Positions 57,190-64,000 of a DNA stretch of 64,000 bases are shown here, piece by piece (the first letter of the stretch is position 1; every line of letters starts with the position of its first letter). A program made the position numbers and the translations under genes. A model generated the notes under the pieces. That model was given only the letters and a program-made list of their open reading frames with translations, had not been told where the DNA came from and made no database searches. Source of the stretch: Metallyticus violacea (Eukaryota > Arthropoda > Insecta > Mantodea > Metallyticidae); contig CM060834.1 in assembly GCA_030762175.1 (NCBI GenBank), positions 29,208,501 through 29,272,500 on the forward strand, given 5' to 3'.

Positions 57190-58256
57190 TTTTTTCCTAA
57201 TGCGTCAGTTTTGACATCATAGGGAAGTTCTTGCTGACGTTATTTTTTTGAATTACCATGGGAAGTTCTTGCTGATAGTAAACCTTATTGTAACCATCAT
57301 GGAGGAGTTCTTGTGGACGGTATTTTTTTGTAATTATCATGGGGAGATCTTGCTGATGGTTTACTTTTTGTAATTATCATGGGGAGTTCGTGCTGATGGT
57401 TTACTTTTTGTAATTATCATGGGGAGATCTTGCTGATGGTTTACTTTTTGTAATTATCATGGGGGAGTTCTTGCTGATGGTTTACTTTTTGTAATTATCA
57501 TGGGGGAGTTCTTGCTGATGGTTTACTTTTTGTAATTATCATGGGGAGATCTTGCTGATGGTTTACTTTTTGTAATTATCATGGGGAGTTCTTGCTGATG
57601 GTTTAGTTTTTTTAATTCTCATGGGGGAGTTCTTGCTGATGGTTTACTTTTTGTAATTATCATGGGGGAGTTCTTGCTGATGGTTTACTTTTTGTAATTA
57701 TCATGGGGAGTTCTTGCTGATGCTGTGCTTTTTGTAATTATCATGGGGAGATCTTACTGATGGTTTACTTTTTGTAATTATCATGGGGAGATCTTGCTGA
57801 TGGTTTACTTTTTGTAATTATCATGGGGAGATCTTGCTGATGGTTTACTTTTTGTAATTATCATGGGGGAGTTCTTGCTGATGGTTTACTTTTTGTAATT
57901 ATCATGGGGGAGTTCTTGCTGATGGTTTACTTTTTGTAATTATCATGGGGGAGTTCTTGCTAATGGTTTACTTTTTGTAATTATCATGGGGAAGTCTTGC
58001 TGATGGTTTACTTTTTGTAATTATCATGGGGGAGTTCTTGCTGATGGTTTACTTTTTGTAATTATCATGGGGAGTTCTTGCTGATGCTGTGCTTTTTGTA
58101 ATTATCATGGGGAGATCTTGCTGATGGTTTACTTTTTGTAATTATCATGGGGGAGTTCTTGCTGATGGTTTACTTTTTGTAATTATCATGGGGAGATCTT
58201 GCTGATGGTTTACTTTTTGTAATTATCATGGGGGAGTTCTTGCTGATGGTATACTT
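57190..58256. repeat. Minisatellite, 41-42 bp unit, ~26 copies
   Basis: Unit: ttgtaattatcatgggg(g) + agttcttgctgatgg + tttactttt. Two main variants alternate: a 41-mer with ggggagatcttgc and a 42-mer with gggggagttcttgc. The first three units (57190-57330) are the most diverged, so the array has an old edge and a homogenised core. A rarer variant with gatgctgtgc occurs at about 57720 and 58084. The period is not a multiple of three over long stretches and no frame is maintained, so it is non-coding. Confidence 0.96.
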
Positions 58257-58627
58257 TTTTGTATCTCAATTAATTGTGGAGATACGGAATAGAACTTTGT
58301 TTTTTAGAGCACCATGTGCATCTTATTCAAAAATACATTTATCCTCTCCATAGCTATTCAGAAATGTATCAAACTACCAATTTAAGTAAGAAAAACCTAT
58401 AAATGCAGGATTTCTTTAATTTATTAGTTTTTATTTAACAGCACTACGGCAGAACGGCAACGAACTTTCTTCCGGACATAAAACATCATCAGCAACGGGA
58501 TCATTTTGCTAGTTTCACGGCAATTACTTCTAGCTGAGACTATGTTGTAATAAAATCTACTTTTCATTTGGGTGCATCCTATACAATCTATCTGAATGAA
58601 AGTGTCATAATTCATACGCTAGTGTGG

Positions 58628-58628
<1 letters not shown>
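58257..58628. other. No gene recognised
   Basis: Spacer between minisatellite and AAT array. A 63-codon minus-strand frame has no recognisable motif. Confidence 0.5.

Positions 58629-58720
<92 letters not shown>
58629..58720. repeat. (AAT)n microsatellite
   Basis: About 30 uninterrupted AAT repeats, the longest microsatellite in the window. Confidence 0.97.
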
Positions 58721-58774
58721 GCTAGAAATAAATGGTTTTAAATTTTTCTACCCAAACCCTTACGTAATTCAGGA

Positions 58775-59805
58775 TCCTGTTTAACAAAAGTATGGTCTTA
58801 TAACTTGTAGTTATTAGTAAAATTTTGTTCCTCAAAGATTTCTGCTATGCTTTTACTTTACAACTCCATGCTTACAAATTGTTAAGTGATTTTTCGTTGT
58901 TCTGTTCACAGAAGTATTAGTATTGGTGGGACATTGGTAATTTGTATAAATTTGTCTGCAAATGTAAGAATATTGATACCTTCAAATATTCGCACATCTT
59001 TTAATGCTTTTGGGAGTCAGTTGACCCAAATGTGATAACTATTGGCCAAAGCGAAGATAATGATGAGGTGGAATATGTATAAAGAAAGAATTAATTACTA
59101 TTTGTGTATAATGATAAAGTTCGGTTAAGTGCAATTAAAGTACGGCTTTTGACTGATATTGGCGTTTCTGTTTCAAATGCATATTTCAGACCAGCATCTT
59201 AGTTAATGTATTTTTTAAGATTCTTGCTACATGCCGCGAAAATAATCTTTCACTTTGCATTCTCTTTTAAAATTACCTCCTTTGCCTAAATTTTCTCAAT
59301 CTATTTATTCATTTACTGCCTATAATGAGAATGATATTGTCAAGTAAAATAAATATATATAAAGGGATCAAATGAACTAATGAAATAAATGGCCGAGGGC
59401 TATCGGGAAGCTCGATTCTTTTGCCATCCCTCGACGACTGAAATTGATGCGCCTAAATGTAAGGGACCACTGTCTCAAACTATATTATTATGCTTAGTTA
59501 TTGATAAATGCATAATGAAGTGCTTAATTCATCATTATATCTGAGAAAAAAATACAATCTTATTTAGCGAGAATAACAGTCCCCTCTGTACATTAAAAAT
59601 CCAGGAGTGGACATAACATAATGCAAGGTATGACGACGTACGTCAAACATCTGTTACTTCATCTTGCTCTTACATGATGTCATTTTACTAATACTTTACA
59701 AGTGTTGACTTCTTTCGTGAAACAGAAAGTTACAAGATCATATTTACAAGGATTTATAGTAATACACTTATATGTATTAGATGTTACTTATGTGGAATAA
59801 GGTCC
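58775..59805. mobile_element. Non-autonomous DNA transposon (family H), copy 2
   Basis: Second near-complete copy. The left terminus ggatcctgtttaacaaaagt and the reverse complement of the right terminus, ggaccttattccacataagt, form the TIR. The interior follows the copy at 51180-52330 in the same orientation (for example gtgatttttcgttgtt, tcagaccagcatcttagtta, ctgtacattaaaaatcc, atcttgctcttac). It is about 100 bp shorter through several small deletions and lacks a transposase. Confidence 0.82.
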
Positions 59806-59809
59806 AGGT

Positions 59810-62285
59810 GGCCAGAAAACGATAGAAAATGAAAGATGTGATAATATCATTGATCCTGTTTAAAATTGAAGCAACAAAAGGCACGGTTGTGGTTTGAATA
59901 AAACGAGAGTTACAGGCAGTAAGGGGGTGTAATGTAACATTTAATCGTCATTGGTTTTTAAACCTCTCCCTAATATGAAAATTAACGTGCTCTTTAAAAA
60001 GTAAATTAATTTCAAATAGCTATTTGTTTAGACTGGGAAGTTTTGAAATGAAAACTTTGTATATCTCCTAAGTATCCAATTTCCGTTACTTTTTAAAATG
60101 CCCTGCTACATCTATACTCCATTTACATAATGTTTTCGTTTTATGAGAAAGAAAAACAAATATTTTAAATCATTTACCAGCATCCACTTGTTCTAAGTTA
60201 GAGAATTGTAGAGAAATTATCTCTCTTTGGATTTAAAGCTTTCTTTAATGTTTCCCTTCCAAAAGAGACTCAAATAAAAGAGTTTTCTTTTCTTTTCAGA
60301 AATGGGTTCTGTTCGACTGTTTATTCCAAATGTCTTTTTAGAACAATTTGCCGTATCCGGGGTCTTCCAAAAGATTTAACACTCAAGCACCTCCCTTCAC
60401 TAACAGTCTGCTCGTACCTGAGAAATGGTTTCCTTTCTCTGTGTTTTCAGCTGCCCAGAAGGTCAGACCATTTTTCCTACACATCTCATTTTGCAGTTTT
60501 CATTTGTAAGGAAAAAAAAAAGAAAAGAAAAAAGAGATATGTGCGCTGTGATTCCCGCACCATTGGCAAGCAGACGTTAAGATGTTCGCTTCTCTTTTGA
60601 AGTGGAGGCCCCTCATCCTCGCGGTGTGGCTTGATGAATAGTCACGAATCCTTCCGAGTGAACAGAGCTCTTTCAAATGCAGATGTAATTTTATTTCGCA
60701 TGCTGCTGGGATGCGGAGTAATCTCATAAACCAGAGCTCTACGTGACTTCGCAAAGTGTCATCCATGTTTACACAATGGGGATAATTAGAAGACTGAGGG
60801 AGTCGATAAAATCAGAGAAGGGGAGGAAAAGCAAAGAGTACACTTCGTTCAAGAAGTTCTTTTACAGTGAAACGACTCCGATGCCCTGTGGGGTGTTTCG
60901 AGTATATCGTTCCCCTGCATAGAAACTCTTTATAGTATTTAACGCACATTCTTTTTGTCTTTCGCCTCGTTATTTTATCCGTCTTTCCATGCGCAGCGTG
61001 GTTCAATTATTTTTTCTTAATTCTATGGTAGCCTTCTGAGAAATGTTAGAAAAGTTAATTGTATGATTATACTGGTCTACACACTTTTACTGAATGGAAA
61101 CCGTTCATATTTTCCAATTCCTGGAACTGCTATTTGAGCAGATACATAAAATAAATATTCTGAAAGATTTAAACAAGATAATAAATTATTCACTTTATGA
61201 TTGGGACAGTAGGGCTAAATCAGAGCATTGGACCAGAAAAAAATTGGCAAAAAGGAACAATATAATTCCTAAAGAAAAAAAAAATGAAGTATGAACCATT
61301 GGTTTCTCTTTTCTAATGCTTTCTCCGCCACTCCATGTTAGATAGGCTCATGAAGTAATTTGTTACTGCTCTGAATAAAGTTGTTTCAACTTTCTTGTTA
61401 CAAAGTTTCCATAGAACAGAAGCTAAGATAGCAATAGGGATTTTCGATGATTCGTGAGCTTGTGCAAAATGAGACGTTTACTCAGTCATGTCAGAGTTAG
61501 AGAAGTTAACACGAGTTGACACACAAAAAAGTGACAGAAAAATGTATGGGAAACAAGAAATGTGAGAACTATTAAGCAATTGTGGAGGAAATGTAACATT
61601 TTAGATATCTAGCGTGTAGCATGAGTGTTAAAATACATTTTCCCAACATTCTCTGCGAATCTTGGTGCAAAGAGTGAAGAACAAGGCCAGGGTTTCATAA
61701 AGACATTAAAGCAATGGAAACCACTATCAAGGCCACAGTATGTATAAATGATGACTGATTACTGCTGGTGTTTGAAAAGGGACACTAGTGAAGGAATATC
61801 AGAGCTGCGAAAAAATGAAGTTTTCTTCTCCCTAAAAGTGAAAAAAGTTTAGAAATTCATAAATAATGAACATAGTTCTCTTTTTTAATATATTCATTAT
61901 TATTTCAGTTAACACGACACCTACAAAAACAGTTTTGTCTTAGCTATATATCTTAAAACTTAATAATATTTCATCAACAATATAAGTACATTACTATATT
62001 TTATGTGATTTTGTTTAAAACCTAGCCGAATAGAGTAAAAGTGAATATATATTTGAATTCAGGACATTCATATCCAGGTGGAAAAATAAAAAAAATCAAG
62101 TATTTTTTGTAGACCACTATTATTATACACTAAAAGGTTACTTTCTTTTTTCATGAATCTTGAACCAATCCTCTAAATTGCCACCAAGTATGGCTGTTTA
62201 TTCTCATTATTTAATGCCTCGACGTGCAGACGCTTTTCTGAATGTCATATTCAACCCCGCAATAACCCCCGATAAAACGATCTTA
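59810..62285. other. No gene recognised; GC-richer patch at 60530-61010
   Basis: Two adjacent minus-strand frames, 60500-60766 (88 codons) and 60812-61006 (64 codons), lie in a patch clearly GC-richer than its surroundings. They show no family I recognise (a CQWCGNH segment is present in the first). This patch could be a short exon, a regulatory island or an unrecognised repeat. The rest is AT-rich, without features. Confidence 0.4.
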
Positions 62286-62289
62286 GATT

Positions 62290-62790
62290 AAACTATTTAA
62301 TTTATTTGACGTCATCATAAAATCGATCAATGAAATGAAATAAAAATTTGAATTTTCACCAATCACAATATCGCAGTGATTATCAAAAAAGTTTTACCGT
62401 CTCTTTACTGCGCAAAGTACATTTGTCAGTGTAGCCAACTCAATACCTATACTATATAATTCCTGAGCAGGCAAATTGACATTTAACTAAACTTCATGTG
62501 TATTCACTCAAATAATTGTTTTTGCGTATGCAACCAAACAGTTTGATATCATTTTATAAACTATGTAACAATATCTGCCTAAGCAACCATCAATTTTAAT
62601 AAACACACTGTTCAGAATGGTAAACTGTTTTTTTTTCCTCAGTTGGTATTAGTAAATCGAAAAGTAGCGATTGTAACAGTCGAATTTCGTCTATTTTAAT
62701 CTCACGGCTTTTGAATAGGTAGGTTAACAAGTAAGTATAACATTTTACACAGTTGTTAATATTCTGAGCACGAATTTCAAATATATATAT
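62290..62790 (+). repeat. Dispersed repeat family C, copy 2
   Basis: Partner of 22985-23450; see that entry. Followed by a short (AT)n at about 62781-62799. Confidence 0.78.
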
Positions 62791-62977
62791 ATATATATTA
62801 CTTTTAATATTATTATACTCCTTATATAGTCCTAAACCCTTGTTTGACTCTTCTCTGTTGTCATTAATGTTCTACACGACAAAAGCCAATCATCAACAAC
62901 TACATGCCCTTATACGCAGGAAATCAGTAACAGTAGCAAGAGTTGCTCTAGCAGCAAGAGTTGCACTACTGCGTGTG

Positions 62978-63170
62978 TGGGGCCGCTTGTAGCAGTATAA
63001 ATATTCTATGAATTTTTTTTTGTTAAAAATAATGTAACATATGCGTTGTCCTCCGTAAATGTTAAATATAAATTGATAGCGGAATGTAAGACGGGTAAAA
63101 TAGGGCAACGGTATTTTACTCGTATTCGAATTTGCAATTAATTCATATACATACACTAACCTTAACGATT
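62978..63170 (+). repeat. Dispersed repeat family D, copy 2
   Basis: Partner of 13378-13590, from ggggccgcttgtagcagt to acactaaccttaacg. A shorter block at 63258-63315 repeats taaatataaattgatag and gtggcaaatctcctttg of the same family, suggesting a partial internal duplication. Confidence 0.75.
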
Positions 63171-63429
63171 TACCTCGAGTAAATCCTAGAACCTCGGGTG
63201 AATCCAGTAGTTACTGCGGCTCGCTACGGCCTGACGGTGTACGCTCCCCTCCTCTTCGTAAATATAAATTGATAGGGACAGGAAAATCGCTGTAGTTGTG
63301 GCAAATCTCCTTTGAATGAGTCAGAAAAAAATTGTAAACATAAATCTATACGGCATTCTGTGCATGGTACTAAGTTACCGAGTAAATCATTATGATTGTG
63401 GTAAATCTCCTTTAACTCCGGCAGATTAA

Positions 63430-63505
63430 AAAAAATTGTGGCCGTGAGGATTAAAAACCACTATCTTCATAACGCTCTAACCGTTTGAACTATCATGCCG
63501 TTGTG
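63430..63505 (-). mobile_element. Possible tRNA-like SINE head
   Basis: On the minus strand, atagttcaaacggttagagcg (A-box-like) is followed at the usual distance by gtggtttttaatcctcac (decayed B box). The rest of a SINE body is not recognised, so this is tentative. Confidence 0.4.
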
Positions 63506-63796
63506 CTTGGAAGCCTTATTATGTAGCTATATCTGTGCAAGCCACTACCTTCGTTTCTCTTCCCTGGATTATAAATCGGTTTGTAAATTGTAAGTTTATT
63601 TTATTAGCTTTAGATGAAAACATTTTATAACAATATAATAAGGACATAATGGATTATATTTATTTATTTACATTAAGGTCTAAAAGAAAAATATTTACAT
63701 TAACAAGAGTTGCACTAGTGATTTCCGTCCTGTGTGTAGGGATAAATGCAACAACTGCTTTGACAAGGTAAAAACTCAAGGGTATCCACGGACAGT

Positions 63797-64000
63797 ATAT
63801 TGGAACACCTTCACTACAGTCCAGATTTAACGCTGTGCGAATATCATAAGTTTGGACCTTTAAAAAAAAGCATTGAGAATCGGCATTTCGACAGTGAAGA
63901 AAATGTGGAAACATTGGTAGTTGGAAATCCAACTCCAACTGGAACTAAGAAGATTTCTGTACGCTTAGGAAAAAGTGTATGCATACCGAGATATTATACT
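63797..64000 (+). pseudogene. mariner transposase C-terminal fragment (runs off edge)
   Basis: Open in one frame for 68 codons to the end of the window. HLHYSPDLTLCEYHKFGPLK matches the third catalytic motif of mariner transposases (HPPYSPDL.P.D(Y/F).LFGPLK) with the Asp replaced by Glu. It is followed by NRHFDSEENVETLV (the RF..(D)EEV segment). The second catalytic motif is not recognisable immediately upstream, so the copy is truncated or rearranged on the left. It differs in sequence from the other mariners here. Confidence 0.82.

Noticed and set aside
57190..58256. CRISPR-like array
   Set aside because: Units are directly contiguous with no unique spacers, and the source is eukaryotic; it is a minisatellite.

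Overview
This is eukaryotic nuclear DNA, AT-rich and with no long open reading frame, and it looks like a gene desert or a very large intron in a repeat-rich arthropod genome. The repeat content points to an insect: many decayed IS630/Tc1/mariner transposases (some with the N-terminal domain often annotated DUF4817), tRNA-derived SINEs, degenerate non-LTR reverse transcriptases and a hAT element. A cockroach- or termite-like (polyneopteran) source would fit, but that is an inference. I recognise no host protein exon, no functional tRNA or rRNA gene, no CRISPR array and no bacterial-style operon.

Layout. 1-10 kb: a mariner pseudogene (811-1760), a SINE remnant (3160-3400), an internally deleted long-TIR mariner (4322-4758), a SINE (8118-8440) and a DUF4817-type DDE transposon with visible TIRs (8590-9828). 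10-20 kb: an AAT array, a repeat carrying a lysine/glutamate-rich reading frame (11640-12160) beside a LINE reverse-transcriptase fragment (12270-12745), a mariner fragment (14060-14690) and a second SINE copy (19259-19530). 20-33 kb: a Tc1/mariner-type transposase pseudogene (20520-21440), SINE and LINE 3' ends (23590-24495), a SINE-like block (26240-26670), two more copies of the long-TIR mariner (27595-28110 and 29373-30741), another transposase fragment (31905-32320) and a full-length SINE with an 11-bp target duplication (32340-32617).

33-48 kb: a hAT element whose TIRs and 8-bp target duplication are still visible (33687-34734); a mariner split by a SINE with a CTTT microsatellite at its tail (35990-37400); a Tc1/mariner-like transposon with about 100-bp TIRs (38056-39470); a 334-bp tandem duplication; and two degenerate LINE copies on the minus strand (43540-44560 and 45165-47355). 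The second LINE copy is broken by a tRNA-derived insert and by a second copy of the lysine/glutamate-rich repeat. A SINE with a 15-bp target duplication follows (47467-47744). 48-64 kb: diverged tandem repeats, two long copies and one fragment of an unnamed non-autonomous DNA transposon of about 1.1 kb, an internally deleted DUF4817-type element (55355-56121), a minisatellite of about 26 copies of a 41-42 bp unit (57190-58256), an AAT array, two dispersed repeats seen elsewhere in the window, and a mariner C-terminus running off the right edge.

The sequences do not work together as a pathway. They are a record of successive insertions, and nested insertions and target duplications give a relative order for some of them. 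Every transposase or reverse transcriptase seen is broken by stops, frameshifts, deletions or catalytic substitutions. The strongest candidate for something undescribed is the repeat with a conserved reading frame found twice (11.7 kb and 46.4 kb), each time next to the same segment of an oppositely oriented LINE reverse transcriptase.
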